From contig NZ_DEXW01000022.1 in NCBI RefSeq assembly GCF_002364335.1, positions 1 through 21,705 on the forward strand: 21,705 nucleotides of DNA, in the 5' to 3' direction. Positions within the stretch are counted from its first letter, which is position 1, and every line of letters begins with the position of its first letter. The notes under the pieces are model-generated. The model worked only from the letters and a program-made list of their open reading frames with translations. It did no database searches and was not told the DNA's origin. Shown in pieces: positions 15,058 through 21,705 of the stretch. Both the position numbers and the translations under genes were made by a program. Source of the DNA: Winogradskyella sp. UBA3174 (lineage in GTDB: Bacteria; Bacteroidota; Bacteroidia; Flavobacteriales; Flavobacteriaceae).

Positions 15058-15147
15058 GTTCAAAATTTAAAGTTCAAAGTTATTAACATAATACCAAACT
15101 TATAAGTCGTTTTCAAATCATTGAAGACTGAACTTTGAATTTTGAAC
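15058..15147. repeat. 19-nt inverted repeat between folP and DUF1599
   Basis: GTTCAAAATTTAAAGTTCA (15058-15076) and TGAACTTTGAATTTTGAAC (15129-15147) are reverse complements at 18 of 19 positions, the exception being a T-G pair in the hairpin. The spacer is 52 nt. Each arm is built from TTCAAA/TTTGAA units. It occupies most of the 141-nt divergent region and includes possible folP promoter elements. Confidence 0.75.
15095..15102 (-). promoter_or_regulatory. Possible -7 element for folP
   Basis: On the minus strand this reads TAAGTTTG, matching TAnnTTTG, about 50 nt before the folP start. A second match, TAACTTTG, lies at 15075-15082, partly inside the left arm of the inverted repeat. Neither has a TTG at the expected -33 position. 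Confidence 0.35.
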
Positions 15148-15185
15148 TATTTAAGCGAAATTTACGCAAATTTTAATTGAACTAA

Positions 15186-15728
15186 ATGCAGAATACTTCA
15201 AAAGAATACGATGTTGTTATTGCTAGATGTAGAACTCTTTTTGTAAATAAGATGGGTGATTATGGTAGCGCATGGAGAATATTAAGATTGCCATCTCTTA
15301 CTGATCAAATATTTATTAAAGCACAGCGCATTAGAAGTTTGCAGCAAAACGCTGTTAGAAAAGTAGATGAAGGTGAAGTTAGTGAGTTTATAGGTATTAT
15401 AAATTATTCGTTAATGGCATTAATACAGCTAGAAAAAGGCGTAGTTGAACAGCCAGATTTAAATACCGAAGAAGCTGCAAAACTATATGATGAAAAAATA
15501 GCAGTAACAAAGCAGCTGATGTTAGATAAGAACCATGATTATGGCGAAGCTTGGAGAGATATGCGTGTAAGCTCTTTAACGGATTTAATATTACAAAAGT
15601 TACTACGTGTTAAGCAGATTGAAAATAATGCTGGTAAAACTATAGTTAGTGAAGGTATTGATGCTAATTACCAAGACATGATTAATTATGCGATTTTCGC
15701 TATGATTCATTTAGATGAGTCAAAATAA
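15186..15728 (+). CDS. DUF1599 protein with internal duplication
   Basis: A 180-residue cytosolic protein of two homologous halves. The first has NKMGDYGSAWRILR with PSLTDQI (21-42), the second DKNHDYGEAWRDMR with SSLTDLI (114-135); each half ends in an INYSLMALI / INYAIFAMI helix. The repeated DYG-AW-R and SLTD-I-K-R patterns are characteristic of DUF1599, and similar domains have been linked to nucleotide-modification systems, but no activity is established to my knowledge. The all-helical layout and the position beside folP hint at nucleotide or pterin metabolism; this is inference. It starts at the ATG at 15186 and is followed by the DoxX/MauE-like gene 24 nt downstream, so it probably leads an operon. 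Confidence 0.82.
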   Translation: MQNTSKEYDVVIARCRTLFVNKMGDYGSAWRILRLPSLTDQIFIKAQRIRSLQQNAVRKVDEGEVSEFIGIINYSLMALIQLEKGVVEQPDLNTEEAAKLYDEKIAVTKQLMLDKNHDYGEAWRDMRVSSLTDLILQKLLRVKQIENNAGKTIVSEGIDANYQDMINYAIFAMIHLDESK

Positions 15729-15752
15729 TAATATTTAAATAAAAAAAAGTCT

Positions 15753-16847
15753 ATGAAATATCTCGTTCATTTAAGTCGAATATTTGTTGGAATTCTATTT
15801 ATAATATCAGGATTTATAAAATTAAACGATCCTCTTGGTTTCTCATACAAACTACAAGAATACTTTGGTGTAGATGTTTTAAATATGGAATTCCTTATTC
15901 CTTATGCGCTTGGTATTTCTATAATTGTTGTTGTTTTTGAAGTTGTTTTGGGTGTCTTTCTACTCGTTGGCTACAAGCCAAAGTTTACAGTTTGGAGTTT
16001 GTTAGCTATGATTGTATTCTTTACATTTCTAACATTTTATTCAGCTTATTTTGATAAGGTTAAAGATTGTGGTTGTTTTGGTGATGCTTTAAAATTGACA
16101 CCATGGGAGAGTTTTACTAAAGATATTGTTCTATTATTTTTTATTTTAATCTTATTCTTCGGGATAAAACATATTAAGCCTATTTTTTCAAAGTTACCGA
16201 CATCAATAATAGCATTATTAAGTTTCGTGTTGTCTTTGTGGTTTGGTTACCATGTGTTAATGCACTTGCCATCTATAGATTTTAGAGCTTATAAGATAGG
16301 AGCTAATATTCAAGAAGGAATGATTGTGTCAGAAAATGCACCTAAACCTATTTTAGAATATACTTGGACGTTTAACGTTAATGATGAGGAACAAGAGTTT
16401 GTGACCAACGGAAGTTATCCAAGTGTAGATGGTGAATATGTTGGTGTAGAAACAAAAACTATAGACGAAGGTTATATTCCGCCAATTCAAGATTTCTCAA
16501 TAGAATCTGATGATGAGGATTTAACATCTTATTTCTTAGAAAAAGATAAACTTGTTATTGTTGCTATGTATGCTATTTCTACTAGTGAATCTGAAGGTGT
16601 GGCTAAATTAAAAACGTTTACAGATAGTGCTATAAAAAATGGATATACTGTTATTGGTTTAACATCTTCTGGTAGTGATGATAAAGCTCAAATAAAAGCA
16701 GGTTATAATCTTAATTTTGATTTTTATCTATGTGATGAAAAAGTGATTAAAACCGTTGTTAGAGCCAACCCTGGAATCGTAATTCTAAATAAAGGAACAG
16801 TCATAAATAAGTCACATTGGAACGATATAGATGATATAGCGCTTTAA
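15753..16847 (+). CDS. BT_3928-type protein: DoxX/MauE-like membrane part plus periplasmic thioredoxin-like domain
   Basis: A 364-residue inner-membrane protein. Residues 1-140 hold four helices of the DoxX/MauE type, with ISGFIKLNDPLGF near the start and a Cys pair C106-x-C108 in DCGCFGD, followed by TPWESFTKDI, a typical family segment. A fifth helix (about 149-170) leads to an extracytoplasmic region. Residues about 255-364 look like a thioredoxin fold (KLVIVAMYAIS, then GYTVIGLT, and PGIVILNKGTVINKSHW), but the CxxC redox centre is missing. MauE-like proteins help disulfide chemistry in periplasmic partners, so a redox role is plausible. It is known in Bacteroidota as the BT_3928 family, with no proven function. 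The permease starts 1 nt after its stop codon. Confidence 0.78.
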   Translation: MKYLVHLSRIFVGILFIISGFIKLNDPLGFSYKLQEYFGVDVLNMEFLIPYALGISIIVVVFEVVLGVFLLVGYKPKFTVWSLLAMIVFFTFLTFYSAYFDKVKDCGCFGDALKLTPWESFTKDIVLLFFILILFFGIKHIKPIFSKLPTSIIALLSFVLSLWFGYHVLMHLPSIDFRAYKIGANIQEGMIVSENAPKPILEYTWTFNVNDEEQEFVTNGSYPSVDGEYVGVETKTIDEGYIPPIQDFSIESDDEDLTSYFLEKDKLVIVAMYAISTSESEGVAKLKTFTDSAIKNGYTVIGLTSSGSDDKAQIKAGYNLNFDFYLCDEKVIKTVVRANPGIVILNKGTVINKSHWNDIDDIAL

Positions 16848-16848
16848 T

Positions 16849-17925
16849 TTGATATCATATCTTACAAATAAACTACTATACGCCTTCATCACTTTAATTG
16901 GTGTGATCACTGTTATTTTCTTTTTATTTACAATTCTACCTGGTGATCCGGCAAAAATGATGTTAGGGCAAAATCAAACAGCAGAACAAGTAGAGGCTGT
17001 AAAACAGAAATATGGATTCGATAAACCTTTAGGTACTCAGTTTTTATATTACTTAAATGATCTGTCTCCAATTTCGTTTCATTCTAACACACCAAAAGAT
17101 TACACGTATTTAAGTGCTAATAAATATACTGCTACTGAGCTATTTAGCATTGGTAATACAACAACGGTTATAAAAACACCCTACTTACGAGAATCGTTTA
17201 CTAAACAAGGTAAAAAAGTAACTGATATTATTGGTGAAACTATTCCAAATACATTTGTTTTGGCAATCTCAGCTATTGTTATAGCTATTATTTTAGGCAT
17301 TATTTTCGGAATCATTTCAGCACTTTACAAAGATACTTGGATAGATAAAACTATACAGATTTTAAGTACACTTGGTATGAGTGTACCCTCTTTTTTTAGT
17401 GCTATTCTATTTGCTTGGTTATTTGGGTTTGTATTGCATGAATACACAAATTTAGAAATGACAGGTAGTTTATATGAGTTAGACGATTTTGGCGAAAAGA
17501 TGACCATTAAGTGGAAGAATTTAATCCTTCCTGCAATAGTTTTAGGAATAAGACCATTGGCTGTAGTTATTCAGTTAATGCGAAACTCATTATTAGAAGT
17601 ATTAAATCAAGATTACATAAGAACAGCAAGAGCTAAGGGTTTAAGCGAATTTCAGGTCATAAAAAGTCATGCTGTGAAAAACGCCTTAAATCCAGTAATA
17701 ACAGCAATTTCTGGTTGGTTTGCATCTATGTTAGCGGGTGCTGTTTTTGTAGAATATATTTTTGGTTGGAATGGTTTGGGTAAAGAAATAGTCAATGCTC
17801 TTAATACATTAGACTTACCTGTAATAATGGGAGCCGTTTTAGTAATTGCTATAATCTTTATAACCATCAATATTTTTGTAGACATCATATATGCTTGGCT
17901 AGACCCGAGGGTTAAATTGTCTTAA
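16849..17925 (+). CDS. DppB/OppB-type ABC transporter permease, TTG start, no partners nearby
   Basis: A 358-residue permease of the peptide/nickel uptake class. The N-terminal helix is at about 8-30 and is followed by LPGDPAKMMLGQ, the usual motif after it. A periplasmic stretch covers about 60-125, and five more helices lie at about 133-160, 170-198, 226-246, 285-303 and 323-346. The EAA loop that docks onto the ATPase is present (DYIRTARAKGLSEFQVI, about 255-271). The only available start is a TTG at 16849, 1 nt after the previous stop, giving the expected N-terminus. A working importer would need a DppC-type permease, ATPases and usually a binding protein; none lies in this window, so it is either a solitary component or partnered in trans. 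Confidence 0.88.
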   Translation: MISYLTNKLLYAFITLIGVITVIFFLFTILPGDPAKMMLGQNQTAEQVEAVKQKYGFDKPLGTQFLYYLNDLSPISFHSNTPKDYTYLSANKYTATELFSIGNTTTVIKTPYLRESFTKQGKKVTDIIGETIPNTFVLAISAIVIAIILGIIFGIISALYKDTWIDKTIQILSTLGMSVPSFFSAILFAWLFGFVLHEYTNLEMTGSLYELDDFGEKMTIKWKNLILPAIVLGIRPLAVVIQLMRNSLLEVLNQDYIRTARAKGLSEFQVIKSHAVKNALNPVITAISGWFASMLAGAVFVEYIFGWNGLGKEIVNALNTLDLPVIMGAVLVIAIIFITINIFVDIIYAWLDPRVKLS

Positions 17926-17969
17926 CAATATCATCACTGCGATTCATTCAATTTTCTTCTTTATTATAT

Positions 17970-17977
17970 TATTTTTG
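17970..17977 (+). promoter_or_regulatory. Likely -7 element of the tpiA promoter
   Basis: TATTTTTG matches TAnnTTTG, about 37 nt before the tpiA ATG at 18014; no TTG lies at the proper -33 distance. It overlaps the upstream ATG at 17975 that would extend the reading frame, which argues that the extended start is not used. Confidence 0.5.
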
Positions 17978-18013
17978 TATTTACAAATTAATAGAATTCA
18001 ATACACGTTTATT

Positions 18014-18772
18014 ATGAGAAAAAATATAGTAGCTGGAAACTGGAAGATGAACAATGATTTAAAAGCCACAAGTAAGTTGGTAAAACAAATCAGAAAATCA
18101 ATAAAAAAAACAGACTTAAAAAATACCAGAGTTATTATTGCTCCTACATTTGTAAATCTTACAATGGCAGTAAAACGCTCAAAAAAATCTAAATTAGAAG
18201 TTGCAGCACAGAATATGCATCAAGCAGAGAATGGTGCCTTTACAGGCGAAATTTCGGCTAATATGTTAAAGAGTGTTGGTGTTAACATAGTTGTTTTGGG
18301 ACACTCAGAAAGACGTGCTTATTTTGGTGAGACTGACGCGTTATTGGCAGAAAAAGTAAATGCAGCTTTAGCACATAAACTAGAAGTTATTTTCTGTTTT
18401 GGAGAAGAATTGGCAGATCGTAAAGCAGGAAAACAAGAAACTGTTGTCGAAAGCCAAATTAAAAATGCGCTTTTTCATTTAGAAGCAACTGCTTTTAAAA
18501 AGATAGTTTTAGCCTACGAGCCTGTTTGGGCTATAGGTACAGGTGAAACAGCAAGTCCGGAGCAAGCGCAAGACATGCATGCTTTTATCAGAAAAACGTT
18601 GGCGGACAAATACGGAAACGATATTGCAAATAACGTTTCTATCCTTTATGGAGGTAGCGTAAAGCCAGAAAATGCTCAAGAAATTTTCTCAAAACCAGAT
18701 GTAGATGGTGGTCTTATTGGTGGAGCAGCACTAAAAGCTGAAGACTTTTATGAGATTGTAAACGCATTTTAG
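18014..18772 (+). CDS. tpiA: Triosephosphate isomerase
   Basis: A 252-residue TIM barrel that interconverts dihydroxyacetone phosphate and glyceraldehyde 3-phosphate. The active site is complete: N9 and K11 in AGNWKMN, H97 in LGHSERR, E169 in AYEPVWAIGTG with the flexible loop following, and the phosphate-binding YGGSV (212-216). I start at the ATG at 18014 because the product then begins MRKNIVAGNWKMN, as in the family. The frame continues upstream to an ATG at 17975, which would add 13 residues without family match and overlap the probable -7 element. The stop codon abuts a REP-like intergenic element. prmA follows 151 nt downstream. Confidence 0.97.
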   Translation: MRKNIVAGNWKMNNDLKATSKLVKQIRKSIKKTDLKNTRVIIAPTFVNLTMAVKRSKKSKLEVAAQNMHQAENGAFTGEISANMLKSVGVNIVVLGHSERRAYFGETDALLAEKVNAALAHKLEVIFCFGEELADRKAGKQETVVESQIKNALFHLEATAFKKIVLAYEPVWAIGTGETASPEQAQDMHAFIRKTLADKYGNDIANNVSILYGGSVKPENAQEIFSKPDVDGGLIGGAALKAEDFYEIVNAF

Positions 18773-18773
18773 T

Positions 18774-18857
18774 GCGTTACCACAATGGTCGTGCTATTCG
18801 CTATATTTTTTTTGCTTTTATAATAGTAAAAAAGGATGCCGTTTCTATTGCTAACGG
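18774..18857. repeat. REP-like intergenic element after tpiA
   Basis: An approximately 84-nt segment bounded by short inverted ends, CGTTA (18775-18779) and TAACG (18852-18856). Inside are GGTCGTGCTATTCGCTAT on the left and GGATGCCGTTTCTATTGC on the right, either side of an AT-rich centre with TTTTTTTTGC and GTAAAAAAGG that can pair. From memory, near-identical segments (TCG-GCTAT-CGCT ... AGGATGCCGTTTC-ATC-CTAACG) recur between genes in many Flavobacteriaceae, so this looks like one copy of a dispersed repeat. No search could be made. It may act as a transcript-end structure for tpiA. Confidence 0.6.
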
Positions 18858-18923
18858 ACTCTCTAATGATAAGTGCGCTAATGGTACAATTAGTTAACAG
18901 TCAATCAAAATTTATAAACTATA

Positions 18924-19763
18924 ATGTCTAATAACTTATATATTGGCTACGAGTTTAAAGTAGAGCCATTACAACCAGGTACAGAAATACTTATAGCCGA
19001 GTTAGGTTATGCAGGTTTTGAAAGTTTTGTAGAAAACCCAGAAGGTGCGACAGCATATATACAAAAAGAAGAGTGGAACGCCTCTATTTTAGATAACATA
19101 CAAATTTTAGGTTCAGATGAATTTAAAATCACTTATAAGTTTAATGAAATTGAGCAAACCAATTGGAACGAAGAATGGGAAAAGAACTTTAAACCAATCA
19201 TTGTAGACGAATTGGTAACTGTGCGTGCTCCATTCCATGAGCAACCAAAGACCAAATACGATTTAATTATAGAGCCAAAGATGAGTTTTGGTACAGGCCA
19301 TCATGAAACTACTCACATGATGATTCAGCATATTTTAAAAAATGATTTTAAAGGAAAATCAGTTTTAGATATGGGTTGTGGTACAGGTGTTTTAGCAATT
19401 TTAGCAGAGAAAGTTGGTGCTACTCAGCTCGATGCTATAGATATTGATAATTGGTGCTATCTCAATAGTATTGAAAACGTAGAACGCAATAATTGTAAAA
19501 ACATATCCGTGTTTGAAGGAGACGTTTCATTGCTTCAAAATCAAAAATATAATACTATTATAGCAAATATTAATAGAAATATCTTACTTCAAGATATACC
19601 AACTTATGCTAAGCATTTAACTAAAAAAGGTTCACTATTTCTAAGTGGTTTTTATGACGATGACCTTAAGCTAATAAAAGAAAATTGCTCTGAAAACGGT
19701 CTAGTTTTTAAAGATAAAATTCTAAGAAACAAGTGGGTAGCTGCTAAGTTTATTATTAAATAA
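18924..19763 (+). CDS. prmA: Ribosomal protein L11 methyltransferase
   Basis: A 279-residue SAM-dependent methyltransferase that modifies ribosomal protein L11. The N-terminal L11-binding domain covers about 1-90, including the NEEWEKNFKPI segment. The catalytic domain has the SFGTGHHETT loop (121-130), motif I LDMGCGTGVLAILAEKVGA (148-166), the acidic residue DIDNWC that contacts SAM (173-178) and ANINRNILL (214-222), the typical PrmA version of motif IV. It lies 151 nt after tpiA beyond the REP-like element; I see no separate TAnnTTTG promoter, so it may be transcribed from upstream. Confidence 0.94.
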   Translation: MSNNLYIGYEFKVEPLQPGTEILIAELGYAGFESFVENPEGATAYIQKEEWNASILDNIQILGSDEFKITYKFNEIEQTNWNEEWEKNFKPIIVDELVTVRAPFHEQPKTKYDLIIEPKMSFGTGHHETTHMMIQHILKNDFKGKSVLDMGCGTGVLAILAEKVGATQLDAIDIDNWCYLNSIENVERNNCKNISVFEGDVSLLQNQKYNTIIANINRNILLQDIPTYAKHLTKKGSLFLSGFYDDDLKLIKENCSENGLVFKDKILRNKWVAAKFIIK

Positions 19764-20008
19764 TTCTTATCTATTCAATTAAATAATTGAGGTATTTACA
19801 ATTAATTATAATAATTTAACACAATTAATTTAAAATGTGTGGTTTTCCCGTAACACAAAGTGTTTTTTTCAGATTACCTTTATTGCAAATAATATTATTT
19901 TAATTGTAGTGATTACCTGTAAATATTTACCCAAATATTAGCCTAGGACGAACTACGCCATTGTTTACGTAAACTCAATTTAATTTTTAACCTAAAAAAT
20001 TTAAAACA
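19764..20008. other. AT-rich region between prmA and the metallopeptidase, with candidate control sites
   Basis: No gene is visible. A weak terminator-like hairpin (AACAC-AAA-GTGTT, then T) is at 19852-19869. The 8-mer GATTACCT is repeated at 19872-19879 and 19911-19918, 39 nt apart, and a 12-nt perfect palindrome, GTTTACGTAAAC, is at 19963-19974, 34 nt before the next start codon. No exact TAnnTTTG element was found, so the protease gene may use an alternative sigma factor or an activator; this is inference. Confidence 0.5.
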
Positions 20009-21046
20009 ATGAAAAATGTTAAAATAATTGCACTAGTATCTCTACTAGGAATCTTCGCCTTTACAGCCTGTGAAAAAGACAATGCTATAGATGATGTTTC
20101 AAGTTTAAATGAAGATGTTATAATTAATATGAACGAACTAGGGAGTAGATCCCAAGTTACTGATATTGATTTATTGAATTCAATTAAGTCCTTAGATATT
20201 GATGCAGGAATAGTTTCAATAGGAGATTTTCATTTACCAGATGGTACAATAGAAGAAAGAATCTTTATTGGAAGCGATATTAATTTTACGAGAAGGGAGT
20301 TAAACAAACTTATTGATGCTAGTTCTGGTATAATGAAACAGTACAGAACCTTTAATTTAGTAGCAGAAAGTAACCAAACTATTAATATTCTCGGTTATAC
20401 AGGAGGTAGCCAAGCATTATCTAGTAAAGCACGTACAGCTTTAACTAGAGCAGTTGCTAATTACAATAACATAAGTAATATGACGCTAGACTTTAATTTA
20501 ACGTTTGGTACTAATTTCCAAGCAGCAGATATGGTTGTATATGATAATACAGTTAATAATCCTGGAGGTACAGGAGGTGTTGCGGGATTTCCAAATTCTA
20601 ATGGACAACCAAATAAGTTTGTTCAGATTTATGGTATAGAGCAATTTTCAACTAATGTTAACGAGCACGTTATTACACATGAGGTAGGACATTCAATTGG
20701 TTTTCGACATTCAGATTGGTTTGACCGTTTAAGCTGTCCTTCAAGTTCTCAAGGCAATGAGGGTACAGGTTCTGATGGTGCTATTAATGTGCCTGGAACA
20801 CCTACAGGTAGAGACTTAACATCAGTTATGCAAGCATGTTTCTCTACAAGTGTAAGTGGAAACTTTAATAATAATGATATAACGGCTTTAGAGTTTATGT
20901 ATCCAGCAGTTGTAGCTGGTCCTTGCGACGGAGTATCTGAGTGGCAAAGTGGAGTCAATTATAGTGTAGGAAGTCTTGTAACCTATTTTGGTAATCTTTA
21001 TGAGCGGACTTTTAGTGGTTGGAGTTTTGAAGGACCATGTAACTAA
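20009..21046 (+). CDS. Lipoprotein metzincin metalloprotease (M57/HEIGH-type)
   Basis: A 345-residue secreted protease. The N-terminus is a lipoprotein signal with lipobox FTAC (Cys21). Residues about 90-300 form a metzincin-like domain with the extended zinc site HEVGHSIGFRH (H224, E225, H228, H234) and a Met-turn candidate in TSVMQAC (Met274), consistent with the Bacteroidota dual-action HEIGH family M57. Residues 306-345 form a small module bounded by Cys306 and Cys344 with WQSGVNYSVGSLVTYFGNLY, resembling CBM5/12-type carbohydrate-binding modules. An N-terminal stretch of about 60 residues could be a propeptide. Substrate unknown. It has its own strong terminator and its own long upstream region, so it is monocistronic. 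Confidence 0.85.
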   Translation: MKNVKIIALVSLLGIFAFTACEKDNAIDDVSSLNEDVIINMNELGSRSQVTDIDLLNSIKSLDIDAGIVSIGDFHLPDGTIEERIFIGSDINFTRRELNKLIDASSGIMKQYRTFNLVAESNQTINILGYTGGSQALSSKARTALTRAVANYNNISNMTLDFNLTFGTNFQAADMVVYDNTVNNPGGTGGVAGFPNSNGQPNKFVQIYGIEQFSTNVNEHVITHEVGHSIGFRHSDWFDRLSCPSSSQGNEGTGSDGAINVPGTPTGRDLTSVMQACFSTSVSGNFNNNDITALEFMYPAVVAGPCDGVSEWQSGVNYSVGSLVTYFGNLYERTFSGWSFEGPCN

Positions 21047-21102
21047 AAACTTTATGTCATAAGAAAAGACAGCGAAACTTTATTCTAACTTACTAACCAT
21101 TG

Positions 21103-21140
21103 ATGGGTTGTTTAAATAAATTTAAACAACCCATTTTTTT
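21103..21140 (+). terminator. Strong terminator of the metalloprotease gene
   Basis: ATGGGTTGTTTAAA (21103-21116) and TTTAAACAACCCAT (21121-21134) form a perfect 14-bp stem with a TAAA loop, followed by T to 21140. It begins 57 nt after the stop codon. Confidence 0.93.
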
Positions 21141-21277
21141 TAACCGTTTTTGATAATAGAACGTAATGATATTGGGAAGATTTTGAAATAATATCTGTCA
21201 TATCATTATAATAAACTTTAACACACTAATAAGATCTAAAACATAAGCTTTTTCGTTTAACTAAAAAATATTTTTTT

Positions 21278-21285
21278 TAAGTTTG
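21278..21285 (+). promoter_or_regulatory. Likely -7 element of clpS
   Basis: TAAGTTTG matches TAnnTTTG, 20 nt before the clpS ATG, with TTT instead of TTG 19 nt upstream. The leader would be about 10-15 nt. Confidence 0.5.
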
Positions 21286-21304
21286 CTTAAATGATATTAC
21301 CAAA

Positions 21305-21580
21305 ATGAATTTTCAACAGAAAGGGCAAGTAGAATTATTGTTAGAGGAAGCGGTTTCAAATCAAAATGAAATTGTCTTGTTTAATGATGACGTCAATACT
21401 TTTGATTATGTTATTGAGACATTGGTTTATGTTTGCGAGCATACGTCATTACAAGCAGAACAGTGTGCAATGCTAGTGCACTACAAAGGTAAATGTACAG
21501 TTAAGACAGGCTCTTATGACGATTTAGAGCCACGTTGTTCCAAGCTTTTACAAGCTGGCCTTAGTGCCGAGATTATTTAA
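21305..21580 (+). CDS. clpS: ATP-dependent Clp protease adaptor ClpS
   Basis: A 91-residue adaptor that binds proteins with destabilising N-terminal residues (N-degrons) and delivers them to ClpA for degradation by ClpP. The substrate-pocket segment VLFNDDVNTFDYVI (24-37) has the NDD residues that contact the N-terminal amine, followed by HTSLQAEQCAMLVHYKGKCTVKTG, in which the usual A-x2-V-H pattern is kept. The short N-terminus (about 20 residues before the pocket strand) matches other flavobacterial ClpS proteins. A -7 element lies 20 nt upstream. The stop codon overlaps the 3' end of an oppositely oriented gene. Confidence 0.92.
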   Translation: MNFQQKGQVELLLEEAVSNQNEIVLFNDDVNTFDYVIETLVYVCEHTSLQAEQCAMLVHYKGKCTVKTGSYDDLEPRCSKLLQAGLSAEII

Positions 21581-21705
21581 AAGAATTTAGAAACTGAAAG
21601 TCTTAGGAAGGTATCTTCTTTAAAATTTGATAAGATAATTTCATTCTGGTCTATAGTGCTAAAAATACGCACTTCTAATTCGGCTTTCCAGCTATTTCCT
21701 ATTCT
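21577..21705 (-). CDS. C-terminal end of an unidentified minus-strand protein (partial)
   Basis: An open frame enters from the right edge of the window and stops at a TAA at 21577-21579. The visible 42 residues read RIGNSWKAELEVRIFS, then TIDQNEIILSNFKEDTFLR and LSVSKFF. The frame is open over its whole visible length, and the composition resembles real flavobacterial protein. I do not recognise the family from this fragment. It overlaps clpS by 4 nt in convergent orientation, with no terminator between. Confidence 0.6.
   Translation of the reverse strand, partial: RIGNSWKAELEVRIFSTIDQNEIILSNFKEDTFLRLSVSKFF

Noticed and set aside
17975..18013. 13-residue extension of tpiA
   Set aside because: It overlaps the probable -7 element and does not match the family, whose N-terminus is at 18014.
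21165..21207. AATGATAT/ATATCATT inverted repeat upstream of clpS
   Set aside because: Eight AT-rich base pairs with a 27-nt spacer; not distinguishable from chance.

Overview
The window is about 21.7 kb of AT-rich chromosome from a member of the Bacteroidota, almost certainly family Flavobacteriaceae. The evidence is a type IX secretion (T9SS) C-terminal sorting domain, promoters of the Bacteroidota form TTG-N17-20-TAnnTTTG, a Rho factor with a long low-complexity insertion, OmpP1/FadL-type porins, DUF4293, DUF1599, BT_3928-type and DUF3667-type proteins, and A-rich translation starts instead of strong Shine-Dalgarno sites. I see no phage, integrase, IS element, CRISPR array or defence island. 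Most of the window is core-genome housekeeping DNA, and the less explained material is in intergenic repeats and a few uncharacterised genes.

Layout, left to right. Bases 1-183 are the tail of a T9SS cargo protein, followed by its terminator and a 350-nt stretch with no convincing gene. On the minus strand a lipoprotein with a Gly/Trp/Asn-rich middle and a Ser/Arg-rich tail is followed by an OmpP1/FadL-type outer-membrane protein. Divergent from these is proS (prolyl-tRNA synthetase). A strong promoter then drives tRNA-Glu(TTC) and rpsT together. Rho lies on the minus strand, closed by a bidirectional terminator. A DUF4293 membrane protein converges on a YfcE-type phosphodiesterase through a second bidirectional hairpin. 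truA and an MsbA-like ABC exporter follow on the plus strand.

From 15044 down to 10969 lies a minus-strand cluster: folP, a small lipoprotein, a REP-like palindrome, the diadenylate cyclase cdaA, and two paralogous zinc-ribbon membrane proteins. The last three genes are joined by 1-nt stop/start overlaps. Divergent from folP is a plus-strand run: DUF1599, a DoxX/MauE-like protein with a periplasmic thioredoxin-like tail, a lone DppB-type permease, tpiA, an REP-like intergenic element, prmA, a lipoprotein metzincin protease and clpS. The 3' end of an unidentified minus-strand gene overlaps the end of clpS.

Functionally the window mixes translation (proS, tRNA-Glu, rpsT, truA, prmA), transcription termination (rho), folate synthesis (folP), glycolysis (tpiA), c-di-AMP signalling (cdaA), proteolysis (clpS, the metzincin) and envelope functions. 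The best candidates for something undescribed are the translationally coupled cdaA plus zinc-ribbon membrane-protein pair, the REP-like element after tpiA, the perfect 33-nt palindrome before cdaA, and the long inverted repeat between folP and DUF1599. No database search could be run, so family names come from recognised motifs.
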